Below are positions 1-7,945 of a stretch of DNA of 36,527 nt, one piece after another. Each line of letters begins with the position of its first letter. Positions within the stretch are counted from its first letter, which is position 1. The stretch comes from Spirulina sp. CCY15215 (GTDB taxonomy: Bacteria > Cyanobacteriota > Cyanobacteriia > Cyanobacteriales > Spirulinaceae): NCBI RefSeq assembly GCF_016888125.1, contig NZ_JACSWA010000607.1, forward strand, positions 1-36,527, given 5' to 3'. Below the pieces are notes generated by a model. The model had not been told where the DNA came from. It searched no databases and saw only the letters and a program-made list of their open reading frames with translations. The position numbers were made by a program, and so were the translations under genes.

Positions 1-1262
1 AACCCCTCACCCTGCAACAAATCCAAGCAAATATCCTCGACGATGATACCCTCCTCCTCGAATACGCCCTCGGAGGCGATCGCAGCTATCTCTTCGCCGT
101 CAGCAAAACCGAGTTTACCGCCTACGAACTCCCCCCTCGCCAAGAGATTGAAACCGCCACAGAACGCTATATCACCGCCCTGCAAGCCGAAAACCGCAAC
201 CCTCTCAGTGAAGGGACAGAACTCGCGAAAATGCTCCTCGATCCCGTTGCAGGTAAGCTGAAAAATCAACGTTTGGCGATCGTTGCTGATGGAAAACTCA
301 ACCGTTTGCCGTTTGCCGCTTTACCTTGGGGTGCAGAAAAGGGCGCAAGCATAGAGGGTGCAAGCATAGAGGGCGCAAGCATAGAGGGGGCAAGCATAGA
401 GGGCGCAAGCATAGAGGGGGCAAGCATAGAGGGCGCAAGCATAGAGGGCGCAAGCATAGAGGGCGCAAGCGTTGCGCCCCTACTGGCCAACCACGAAATT
501 ATCAACCTCTCCTCAGCCTCCAGTCTCGAAGCACAACGCAGTCAATGGGCAAAACGCACCCCTGCCCCCAAAGCGATCGCCGTCCTCGCAGATCCCGTCT
601 TCTCCCCCCACGATCCGCGACTTTCCGGCGACGCATCACCCCCAACCGCAGAAAATCCCCTACTCGGTTTATTTCGCAGTGGTTGCAGTGCCTTCGATCG
701 CCTCCCCAACACCCAAAAAGAAGCGGAAAACATCCTCGCTTTAGTTCCCGATGACCAAGAATTCCTCGCCCTCGGTTTCTCTGCCAACCGCAGCCAAGCA
801 TTAAACAGCAATCTCTCTCAATACCAAATCCTGCACCTCGCGACTCATGGCTGCATTGACGATAACCCCCTGCGTTCCGGTTTAGTTTTCTCACTTTACG
901 ATGAAAAGGGCAAGTCTCAAGATGGACTATTGCGGCTGCAAGATATCTATAACCTCGATCTTAATGCCGAGTTAGTGGTTCTCAGTGCTTGTCAGACGGG
1001 CATCGGAGAGGCTGTCAGTGGGGAAGGAGTCGTAGGTTTGACGCGGGGCTTTATGTATGCAGGAGCAAAACGGGTCGTAGTGAGTTTGTGGAATGTGAAT
1101 GATGCGGCGACTGCGAACTTAATGAGCAATTATTACGAACAAATGTTAGAAGATGGATTGGATGCTGTTTCTGCCTTGCGAGAAGCACAGTTACAGATGT
1201 GGAAAAACAGGGAGTTTCCCTATAAATGGGCAGCCTTTACGATTCAAGGAGATTGGCGTTAA
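1..1262 (+). CDS. CHAT-domain caspase-like peptidase, 5'-truncated by the window edge
   Basis: The reading frame is open from the first complete codon at position 3 to the TAA at 1260-1262, so the N-terminus (in this family usually TPR repeats) lies outside the window. What is visible is a C-terminal CHAT domain, a caspase-fold cysteine peptidase module. The presumed catalytic His lies in HLATHG (codon 846-848) and the Cys in LSACQTG (codon 990-992). The segment before them (AIVADGKLNRLPFAALPW) is typical of cyanobacterial TPR-CHAT proteins. An eight-copy GASIE pentapeptide repeat (342-461) interrupts the domain before the conserved NHEIINL segment, which looks like a surface-loop insertion. 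CHAT proteins act in regulated proteolysis, and some serve in anti-phage or cell-death pathways; the substrate here is unknown. The family call is firm, the role is not. Confidence 0.85.
   Translation, partial: PLTLQQIQANILDDDTLLLEYALGGDRSYLFAVSKTEFTAYELPPRQEIETATERYITALQAENRNPLSEGTELAKMLLDPVAGKLKNQRLAIVADGKLNRLPFAALPWGAEKGASIEGASIEGASIEGASIEGASIEGASIEGASIEGASIEGASVAPLLANHEIINLSSASSLEAQRSQWAKRTPAPKAIAVLADPVFSPHDPRLSGDASPPTAENPLLGLFRSGCSAFDRLPNTQKEAENILALVPDDQEFLALGFSANRSQALNSNLSQYQILHLATHGCIDDNPLRSGLVFSLYDEKGKSQDGLLRLQDIYNLDLNAELVVLSACQTGIGEAVSGEGVVGLTRGFMYAGAKRVVVSLWNVNDAATANLMSNYYEQMLEDGLDAVSALREAQLQMWKNREFPYKWAAFTIQGDWR
342..479. repeat. 15-bp in-frame minisatellite ending in a palindrome
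   Basis: Eight copies of a 15-bp unit (GGCGCAAGCATAGAG, with single-base variants) run from 342 to 461, followed by a partial ninth. The array ends in a perfect 8-bp stem, GGGCGCAA (461-468) with TTGCGCCC (472-479), loop GCG. The unit length preserves the reading frame and encodes GASIE. The repeat contains no stop in several frames, which explains the overlapping open frames here. GGGGCGCAA...TTGCGCCCC resembles an interspersed palindrome common in cyanobacteria; one arm seems to have been amplified. Confidence 0.9.
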
Positions 1263-1321
1263 CTCGCTTTTTGACAACCAACAAGCCCTCTAAGACTCAA
1301 AGCAGATCCCGCCGTTAGTGA

Positions 1322-1449
1322 CGACAAGTCAGGCATTGTAGCATTTTCCTTTTTCAACGAATAATCCCTGCCCAGATTTGGGGGGAAACTAGGGGGGCGT
1401 ATAATTGGCGACAAGTCAGGCATTGTAAGTAATATTTTCCTTTTTCAAC
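1322..1449. repeat. Direct repeat of about 38 bp
   Basis: CGACAAGTCAGGCATTGTA occurs at 1322-1340 and again at 1409-1427. Each copy is followed within a few bases by ATTTTCCTTTTTCAAC (1343-1358 and 1434-1449). The copies sit between the convergent ends of the CHAT gene and the TolQ/ExbB-type gene, and the second abuts the latter's stop codon. They could be the footprint of a duplication or of a small mobile element; I see no coding potential. Confidence 0.75.
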
Positions 1450-1450
1450 T

Positions 1451-2134
1451 TTAGCGATCGCCTTCCTCAACAAAAGGTAATAAAGAAGGTTTAATTTGCT
1501 GTAAGGTAGGTTCGTACCAAACTTGACGATAAATTAACTCCAACTCAGTCCCAATTTCAGAAAAATAATCCATTTGTTGTGCTTGTAATGTTACCATAAC
1601 CCGGAACACTAAAAGAGCAAAAATAGCGACAATCATGCCCGCCGCCGTAGTAATTAATGCCTCTCCAATTCCCGCCGCCGCATTAGACGCATCAAGAGCA
1701 TTTTCCGACCCTATATTTAAGTTTTCAAAGGTTCTAATTAACCCCGTAACTGTTCCCAATAATCCCAACAAAGGAGCAACTGCAACAGTTGTTTCGAGAA
1801 ATTTCTCTCCTTTTTGCATCTTGACAAATTCTTTATCTCCTGCTGCTTCCATTGCCAGGCGAAAGGTTTCAGGAGAAGGATTTTTTAACTGTAAAGGTGC
1901 CAATAAAAAACGACCAATGGGTAAATAACTTGCACCCTTAGCGATTTCTGCCGCTTTGGAGAGATTAACTCGCGCTGTTTCGAGAACATCTCGTGTAACC
2001 CGATCTTCTTGTATTAACAAACGCACCCAAAACTGTCCTCTATCCAAAGCACAAGCAAAAGTAAAAATAGAGAGAAGAAGAAGAGGATACATTACAGGTC
2101 CCCCTCTGAAAATAAACTCGTAAAGGCGAATCAT
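1451..2134 (-). CDS. MotA/TolQ/ExbB-family proton channel protein
   Basis: This 227-residue inner-membrane protein has the ExbB/TolQ layout: an N-terminal membrane segment (about residues 12-32), a cytoplasmic loop, and two C-terminal helices around TTVAVAPLLGLLGTVTGLIRTF and AAAGIGEALITTAAGMIVAIFALLVF. The GLLGTVTG and GIGEALITTAAG motifs are the family signature. Such proteins form a pentameric channel that couples the proton gradient to an ExbD/TolR partner and an energy-transducing protein. No ExbD/TolR gene lies downstream, where one would be expected; the next gene is the convergent CHAT gene. The length is normal. The client system is unknown: it may be TonB-dependent uptake or envelope maintenance. 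Confidence 0.85.
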   Translation of the reverse strand: MIRLYEFIFRGGPVMYPLLLLSIFTFACALDRGQFWVRLLIQEDRVTRDVLETARVNLSKAAEIAKGASYLPIGRFLLAPLQLKNPSPETFRLAMEAAGDKEFVKMQKGEKFLETTVAVAPLLGLLGTVTGLIRTFENLNIGSENALDASNAAAGIGEALITTAAGMIVAIFALLVFRVMVTLQAQQMDYFSEIGTELELIYRQVWYEPTLQQIKPSLLPFVEEGDR

Positions 2135-2263
2135 TGAATTAGGTAAAGTACGAAGAAGGACAAGAAAACTTGAGAACCTTAAAAAAAGCTGATAAATTCG
2201 CGAGAAATTCTCCCGTCAAGGAGAATAATATGATGAGACTCAATATATTTAGGATATGCGATC

Positions 2264-2464
2264 GTGTCTTCCTCAGAATCTAATTCCGATAAAAACTTGT
2301 TCGATCGCTGGCGACTAAAAATAGAAATTGCCGATCGCCATAACATTCTCTGTCATTGTCGGCAGTGTGGGCAAGAATGGGTTACTTCTACACGAGATGC
2401 TTCCTGTCGTTGCGGAAGTCGGGATATTGAATCTATCCCCTGCTGGCAATTTCCCGATGGCTAA
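2264..2464 (+). CDS. Small zinc-ribbon-like protein, hypothetical
   Basis: A 66-residue ORF that needs a GTG start, since no in-frame ATG lies upstream. It contains two close cysteine pairs, CHCRQC and CRC, in ILCHCRQCGQEW and ASCRCGSRD, which together could hold one zinc ion as a zinc ribbon; a further Cys lies near the end. The N-terminus is polar. It sits between the divergent TolQ/ExbB-type gene and asnS and ends 48 bp before the asnS start, so it might be co-transcribed with asnS. The regular Cys spacing and the Trp residues argue for a real gene. I do not recognise a specific family or function. Confidence 0.6.
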   Translation: MSSSESNSDKNLFDRWRLKIEIADRHNILCHCRQCGQEWVTSTRDASCRCGSRDIESIPCWQFPDG

Positions 2465-2512
2465 ATGAATTAAGCTAAGGATAGACTCACCGACGCAAAC
2501 TCCCTTGCCAAC

Positions 2513-3904
2513 ATGGAAAAAAGACGGATTGCCGATATACTTCGCAATGGACAGCCCGACGAAACTGTAACTGTAGAAGGCTGGGTACGAACCAAACGCG
2601 AATTGAAAGGATTTGCCTTTATGGAAATCAATGATGGTTCCTTCTTGGCCAACCTACAAGTAATTATTAACCAAGACTTTCCCGATTACGAAGCTCTTCT
2701 CAAACAGCTTAACATCGGTGCTGCCGTGAAAGTATCCGGTGTATTGGCCGCATCCCAAGGTAAAGGACAGCGCATCGAATTGCAACCCGAGTCTATGGCC
2801 ATTGTCGGCGATTCCGATCCCGAAACTTACCCCTTACAGAAAAAACGCCATTCCTTTGAATTCCTGCGAAGCATCGGACACCTGCGATCGCGCACCAACA
2901 CCCTAGGAGCCGTTTTTCGCGTCCGTAATGCCTGCTCTAATGCAATTCATCATTTTTTCCAAGATAGGGGCTTTCTCTGGATTCATACCCCCTTAATTAC
3001 CACCAATGACTGTGAAGGTGCAGGAGAATTATTCTCTGTCACCAGTTTACCCCTCGAGAAGATTCCCCAAACCCAAACCGGAAAAGTTGATTACGAAAAA
3101 GACTTTTTTGGCAAACCCGCCTATCTTACCGTAAGCGGTCAACTTGAAGCAGAAGCAATGGCTTTGGCATTTTCCAATGTCTATACCTTTGGACCCACCT
3201 TTCGCGCCGAAAACTCCAATACTTCCCGCCATTTGGCAGAATTTTGGATGGTGGAACCAGAAATGGCCTTTTGCGATCTGCAAGGCAATATGGACTTGGC
3301 CGAAGCATTCCTTAAATTTATCTTCAAATATGTTCTCGATACCTGTCCCGAAGACATAGAATTTTTTAATAAGCGCATTGACAAAACCGTTTTAAAAACC
3401 GCCGAGAATATTATCAATAATGACTTTGAACGCATTACCTACACCGAAGCGATCGCCCTCTTGCAGAAAAGCGATCGCCAATTTACCTATCCCGTAGAAT
3501 GGGGTTTAGACCTACAATCAGAACACGAACGCTATTTAGCAGAAGAACTCTTCCAAAAGCCGGCGATCGTTACCGATTACCCTGTCGGGATTAAAGCCTT
3601 TTATATGCGTTTAAATGAAGATGAAAAAACCGTCGCTGCAATGGATGTTCTCTCCCCCAAAATCGGAGAAATTATCGGCGGTTCCCAACGGGAAGAACGG
3701 TTAGATGTCTTAGAAAGACGCATCCAAGCAGCAGAAATGCCCCTAGAAGAACTATGGTGGTATCGAGATTTACGCCGCTACGGAAGCGTACCTCATGCAG
3801 GATTTGGCTTAGGATTTGAGCGGGTGGTTCAATTTATGACGGGTATGGGCAATATTCGCGATGTCATTCCCTTCCCTCGCACCCCACTCAATGCGGAATT
3901 TTGA
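2513..3904 (+). CDS. asnS: Asparaginyl-tRNA synthetase
   Basis: A 463-residue class IIb aminoacyl-tRNA synthetase that charges tRNA-Asn with asparagine in the cytoplasm. The N-terminal OB fold (about residues 15-110, starting [12 protein letters not shown]) binds the anticodon. The catalytic domain shows motif 2 ([21 protein letters not shown]) and motif 3 ([25 protein letters not shown]). The residues after motif 2, with an AsnRS-type [12 protein letters not shown], favour asparagine over aspartate specificity. Length matches bacterial AsnRS. The ATG at 2513 gives the expected N-terminus; no clear Shine-Dalgarno precedes it. Confidence 0.95.
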   Translation: MEKRRIADILRNGQPDETVTVEGWVRTKRELKGFAFMEINDGSFLANLQVIINQDFPDYEALLKQLNIGAAVKVSGVLAASQGKGQRIELQPESMAIVGDSDPETYPLQKKRHSFEFLRSIGHLRSRTNTLGAVFRVRNACSNAIHHFFQDRGFLWIHTPLITTNDCEGAGELFSVTSLPLEKIPQTQTGKVDYEKDFFGKPAYLTVSGQLEAEAMALAFSNVYTFGPTFRAENSNTSRHLAEFWMVEPEMAFCDLQGNMDLAEAFLKFIFKYVLDTCPEDIEFFNKRIDKTVLKTAENIINNDFERITYTEAIALLQKSDRQFTYPVEWGLDLQSEHERYLAEELFQKPAIVTDYPVGIKAFYMRLNEDEKTVAAMDVLSPKIGEIIGGSQREERLDVLERRIQAAEMPLEELWWYRDLRRYGSVPHAGFGLGFERVVQFMTGMGNIRDVIPFPRTPLNAEF

Positions 3905-4057
3905 CTTTTTGATTTATTGTTAACTTATTGGGGAGTAAGAGAGTCGGGATTATTTGACCGATTACCCATTATTCAGGGGAAAATGCTAATGTGGCAAAAG
4001 AATTAGCGTTCTAGAGCTATATCAATTTTCCAAAATCAGAGTTAAGGATGTTCTGTT

Positions 4058-6046
4058 ATGTTGGTTTGTCCCGAATGCCAATTTGAAAACCCCGTGGCTC
4101 ATAAATTTTGTCAGCGTTGCGGGACTTCTTTGAGTGATAAAGAATGCCCCGAATGCGGTGCGACAGTCAGCTTTCAAAAAGAAGCCTGTCCTGAATGCGG
4201 GGCATTTGTGGCCAATGACTGGTTGGCACTCATTTTCCCTGCTTTTGAGCGATCGCGCCCGGAAGCAACTCAAGCCAAAGTGAAGCCCGGTGGGACAACC
4301 CAAATTGCAGCAGATGGGGAAACCCCTGAATCTAATGAGGAAACCGCCGCAGAAATTATTCCTGATAAAATAGAGCCTCTCGATCCTGAAAATCGCTATC
4401 AACTGCGATCGGATAGGACTATTTCAGAACAATCTGACCCGATCTCGCAATTACAAGTGTGGGATACACAACCTTTACAAAAAAACTATCTCGAACAACT
4501 CCTCGAACAACAAAAATCGAGTATTGGGGATCTCGAAGAGATGGAAGAAGAGTATCGCGGTTCTAATATTCAATTTTGGCAACAGTTGGGAGTGGCGCGA
4601 TCGGCAATTCCCTATTTAGTTTTACAAGAATCCCTCTATCCCGCCGTTCCAGTCTTACAAGATACCTGGAGTTTTGCCGATCGCACTGTCGTCTTGCTTG
4701 AAGATCGTTCGGAATGGGAGTCTCTACCGGAATTATGGGGTCAAGCGGATACCCATTTCTCCCAATTGCTATTTTGGCTCAATGAAATGGCCAAATTATG
4801 GGAAGAATTAACCATCGTGCAATGCTGTCAGAGTTTACTAGATGAAGATAATTTGCGGGTTGATGAAGATTTAACCCTCTGCTTGCAGCGACTTTATGGC
4901 GATCGCCAGGAAGAGCCTCCTAAACTAGCAGAGTTGAGTAATATTTGGAAGCGTTTATTTAGTCGGTCAGGTCGTACCATGTACGGACCGATCGCGGAAC
5001 TCATTGTGGCAGTTGGTGAGGGGGAGGTTGAGTCCACAGAAGTACTGCGATCGCGCCTCCAAGACCTCGCCCGCCAACAGGAAGCCCCCTCTCCCACCCC
5101 GGAAAGCGACGCAGTTCCCCCGGCCTCCCCCAAAGAAGAAGGGGTTGCCGAAAATAAAGAAAAAATGGTCTATCGCGGCATGGCAGACGATATGCCAACG
5201 GTGGTTTTACCCATGCAATTATTGAGTTTAAGCGATGGCGGCTTGACGGATATTGGTCGCCAACGGGATCACAATGAAGATCACTTCGGCATCGAAACTC
5301 ACGTCAGCAAACAGGAAAATGCCCTGGGTAAAACGATTCGCGGGCGGGGGATTTATATTGTCTGTGATGGGATGGGGGGTCATGCTGCCGGAGAAGTTGC
5401 CAGTGCAATGGCGGTAGAAAGTCTCCTACACTATTTTAAGGCTCATTGGACTGACCCCGACAAACTACCAGACGAAGCCACCATCGCTGAGGGAATTCTG
5501 GCCACCAATGAAAAAATCTACGATGTGAATGTGGAAAATTCGCGCTCGGGAAGCGGTCGTATGGGGACAACTCTCGTCATGCTGTTGGTACAAGATAACA
5601 ATATTGCCATCGCCCATGTAGGGGACTCTCGTATTTACGCCATTACTCGCAAACGCGGCATCGAACAATTAACCCTCGATCACGAGGTAGGACAGCGCGA
5701 GATTTTACGAGGGGTCGATCGCGAAGATGCCTATGCCCGTCCCGATGCTTATCAACTCACTCAGGCGATCGGTCCCAGGGATAATGAGTTTGTTAAGCCT
5801 GACGTGCAGTATATGGAACTGAATGAGGATACTCTGTTATTACTGTGTTCTGACGGTTTATCTGACGGGGAACTGTTAGAAACGCACTACGAAAAATATC
5901 TTACTCCTCTGATCTCTTCTAAAGCTAATTTAGACCAAGGTTTGATCGAATTAATCGATTTTGCCAATGAATATAACGGTCACGACAATATTACGGGGCT
6001 AGTGGTGCGGATCAAAATGCGTCCTAATGCCGATCGGTTGTTTTAG
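4058..6046 (+). CDS. PP2C-family Ser/Thr phosphatase with N-terminal zinc ribbon
   Basis: A 662-residue protein. Residues 1-50 form a double zinc ribbon with four CxxC motifs (CPEC, CQRC, CPEC, CPEC). A long acidic, variable middle region follows, then a PP2C domain from about residue 390 to the end. The PP2C metal and active-site motifs are all present: DIGRQRDHNEDHF, VCDGMGGHAAGE, AHVGDSRIY, LCSDGLSD and HDNITGLVV. It should be an active Mg/Mn-dependent phosphoserine/threonine phosphatase. It lies 30 bp upstream of an FHA-kinase gene that also carries CxxC-type motifs, so the two probably form a kinase/phosphatase switch in one operon. The targets are unknown. Confidence 0.9.
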   Translation: MLVCPECQFENPVAHKFCQRCGTSLSDKECPECGATVSFQKEACPECGAFVANDWLALIFPAFERSRPEATQAKVKPGGTTQIAADGETPESNEETAAEIIPDKIEPLDPENRYQLRSDRTISEQSDPISQLQVWDTQPLQKNYLEQLLEQQKSSIGDLEEMEEEYRGSNIQFWQQLGVARSAIPYLVLQESLYPAVPVLQDTWSFADRTVVLLEDRSEWESLPELWGQADTHFSQLLFWLNEMAKLWEELTIVQCCQSLLDEDNLRVDEDLTLCLQRLYGDRQEEPPKLAELSNIWKRLFSRSGRTMYGPIAELIVAVGEGEVESTEVLRSRLQDLARQQEAPSPTPESDAVPPASPKEEGVAENKEKMVYRGMADDMPTVVLPMQLLSLSDGGLTDIGRQRDHNEDHFGIETHVSKQENALGKTIRGRGIYIVCDGMGGHAAGEVASAMAVESLLHYFKAHWTDPDKLPDEATIAEGILATNEKIYDVNVENSRSGSGRMGTTLVMLLVQDNNIAIAHVGDSRIYAITRKRGIEQLTLDHEVGQREILRGVDREDAYARPDAYQLTQAIGPRDNEFVKPDVQYMELNEDTLLLLCSDGLSDGELLETHYEKYLTPLISSKANLDQGLIELIDFANEYNGHDNITGLVVRIKMRPNADRLF

Positions 6047-6050
6047 GAAA

Positions 6051-6066
6051 CAGGCAACAGGCAATG
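6051..6066. repeat. Heptameric short tandem repeat (CAACAGG type)
   Basis: ACAGGCAACAGGCAAT fills half of the 30-bp spacer between the phosphatase and kinase genes. It belongs to the same heptamer family that invades the 3' end of ndhD4. Confidence 0.65.
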
Positions 6067-6076
6067 GGGAACAACT

Positions 6077-7264
6077 ATGATTACTCTTACTCTCCTCGAA
6101 CCACAAACCGATCGCCCTTTGCAACAGTGGCAGTTTCAGGATCGATCGCCTATTCGTGTCGGTCGTGCTAGCGATAATGATATTATCCTCGATTCTTACC
6201 CTGAAGTCTCTCGCTATCATTTTGAATTATCTCGGGAGGGCGATCGCTGGCGGGGAATTAATCGCGGCACCAATGGAACATTTATTAATGGGCGATCGGT
6301 TTCCCAAAGTTTTCTCGATCCTGGGGCGATCGTTCAATTAGCGAAGGATGGTCCTCGCTTGCAGGTGCAGTTATTCGCGAATTCCCCACCTGCAAACTCT
6401 TGCACTCATGAAAATAATCCGCCAAAAACACTTTTTTGCATTCACTGCGGCGAACCTCTCGTCGAACAGCAAACCTTTGTACGAGAATATCAAGTTCTGC
6501 AAACTTTGGGTCAAGGAGGAATGGGAACAACATATCTCGCTTGGGACAAGCAAGGGAAAATTTCGGGATCGCCCCAACTTCTCGTTTTGAAAGAAATGAA
6601 TGCGGATATGGCTCAAATTGCCAAGGCGCGAGAACTTTTTGAACGAGAGGCGCGTATTTTACAAACCCTCGATCGCCCTGGCATTCCCAAATATTACGAT
6701 TTTTTCTTGGAGAATAATAAGAAATATTTGGCCATGGAATTGGTACACGGGCAGAATTTAGAACAACGCATCTATGAAAAAGGCACGGTGACTCCCCAAC
6801 AAGCGATTGATTGGGGAATTCAAACCTGTGAAATTCTCGACTATCTCCACAATCTCGATCCCCCCCTCGTTCATCGAGATATTAAGCCAGCAAACCTCAT
6901 GGTACGCCATCTTGATAACCAGGTCGTTTTGTTGGATTTCGGGGCAGTTAAGGAGATTGGTACGCCCTTGGGGACGCGAATTGGTGCGGAAGGGTATAGC
7001 GCCCCCGAACAAGAACGAGGGCAACCCTGTCCCCAATCGGATCTCTATGCGATCGCGCCAACTTTAGTATTTCTTTTGACGGGACATTCTCCCCTTAAAT
7101 ATTACCAACATCAAGGGGGTGTTTATCGTCTCGAAGTGGGCGGTATTCCTACCATTACCCCCTCATTATCCAAGGCGATCGAAAAAGCCTCTGAACCGCA
7201 ATTAAAACAACGCTATAAAACCGCCAAGGAATTAGCAAAAGCGCTGTCTCAATGCCGAGGTTAG
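6077..7264 (+). CDS. FHA-domain serine/threonine protein kinase
   Basis: A 395-residue protein with three parts. The N-terminal FHA domain (about 15-105) has the phosphothreonine-binding signature VGRASDNDI...SRYHFEL...GTNGTFINGR. A short Cys/His cluster (CTHE...CIHCGEPL, about 109-129) could be a zinc ribbon. The Hanks-type kinase domain (about 137-395) shows the glycine loop LGQGGMGTTYL, the lysine in LVLKEM, the catalytic loop HRDIKPANL, DFGAVKE and the APE-like SAPEQ. All key catalytic residues are intact. No transmembrane segment is evident, so it is probably cytosolic. The phosphatase gene directly upstream suggests opposing activities on shared substrates, with the FHA domain recognising phosphorylated partners. 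Confidence 0.92.
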   Translation: MITLTLLEPQTDRPLQQWQFQDRSPIRVGRASDNDIILDSYPEVSRYHFELSREGDRWRGINRGTNGTFINGRSVSQSFLDPGAIVQLAKDGPRLQVQLFANSPPANSCTHENNPPKTLFCIHCGEPLVEQQTFVREYQVLQTLGQGGMGTTYLAWDKQGKISGSPQLLVLKEMNADMAQIAKARELFEREARILQTLDRPGIPKYYDFFLENNKKYLAMELVHGQNLEQRIYEKGTVTPQQAIDWGIQTCEILDYLHNLDPPLVHRDIKPANLMVRHLDNQVVLLDFGAVKEIGTPLGTRIGAEGYSAPEQERGQPCPQSDLYAIAPTLVFLLTGHSPLKYYQHQGGVYRLEVGGIPTITPSLSKAIEKASEPQLKQRYKTAKELAKALSQCRG

Positions 7265-7298
7265 CGATCGCCTTTCCTTTTCAAGTCATGGCGATCGC
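7264..7298. other. Hairpin made of two HIP1 palindromes in a convergent spacer
   Basis: GCGATCGCC (7264-7272) can pair with GGCGATCGC (7290-7298) across a 17-nt loop, between the convergent kinase gene and the small gene on the minus strand. No U-tract follows on either strand, so it is at most a weak terminator. Confidence 0.4.
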
Positions 7299-7339
7299 CT
7301 CCTTAGACTGTAACAGCAGAAATGTCGTGAAAATCTACT

Positions 7340-7561
7340 TTAATCTTCTTCGTCCCATGCTTCAACAACCAGTAAATATTGAACGGGATCTTGTAAATTG
7401 AAGCCAAAATCCAACAATTCTTTTTTCCAATATGCCCACTTGTTTCCATACAAGAAAGCAATTTTCCAGATTCCATCTTCGGGTTGGAGAATATTGGAGT
7501 TAACCAAAGACTGCACCTTACGCTGCAACTTCACCATTGGGTGAGCAACTATTTGAGTCAT
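7340..7561 (-). CDS. Small conserved cyanobacterial protein (DUF4327-like)
   Basis: A 73-residue acidic protein, compact and without signal peptide or membrane segments. It contains HPMVKLQRKVQSLVNSN and KIAFLYGNKWAYWKKELLDF. This pattern matches my recollection of the small cyanobacterial DUF4327 family, whose function is unknown; I could not verify it. A second possible start is the Met in PMVKLQ, eight residues downstream. It is convergent with the kinase gene and preceded by about 380 bp without genes, so it is probably transcribed alone. Confidence 0.65.
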   Translation of the reverse strand: MTQIVAHPMVKLQRKVQSLVNSNILQPEDGIWKIAFLYGNKWAYWKKELLDFGFNLQDPVQYLLVVEAWDEED

Positions 7562-7945
7562 ATTTCTAATCGTTTAAATTCGGTTTTGCTATGATTGGAT
7601 GATTTTGTAAATGCTAGTTCTCAACCGGACGCTTATTAGTCGGCGTTTAGTTTATTGGTTTTATTTAGCCGACTTAAGAAGGTTGTAGGACTCAACTTTG
7701 GGACTTACTTTCTGCAAGTCTTACTTTTTGTAAGTCTTAACCCTGTGTGCGTATTTTAGATTCGCATCTTAGGTTGATGTGAGGAGAAAGAAGAACTGAG
7801 AACCAGCACTCTATCTTTTTAGCGCAAGTGAGGATAATTTGCAAGTTCTTTTTTCTCAAAAATCTGCAAACCTTGACAAATTACAGAGAAGTTTAATGGT
7901 TGCGAAGAAGATAGCATCTAGAAATAAACGACAATGAACTTGCCT
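7562..7945. other. Intergenic region without genes
   Basis: This spacer lies upstream of the small minus-strand gene and downstream of the antiporter gene. It holds an inverted repeat, AGTCGGC (7638-7644) with GCCGACT (7668-7674), and a tandem duplication of CTTACTTT(C/T)TG(C/T)AAGT around 7704-7737. Neither is followed by a U-tract. The inverted repeat may lie in the 5' leader of the 73-residue protein gene. I see no convincing coding region. Confidence 0.6.

Noticed and set aside
266-505. Minus-strand frame with repeated MLAPS units
   Set aside because: It is the antisense reading of the 15-bp minisatellite, open only because the repeat lacks stops.
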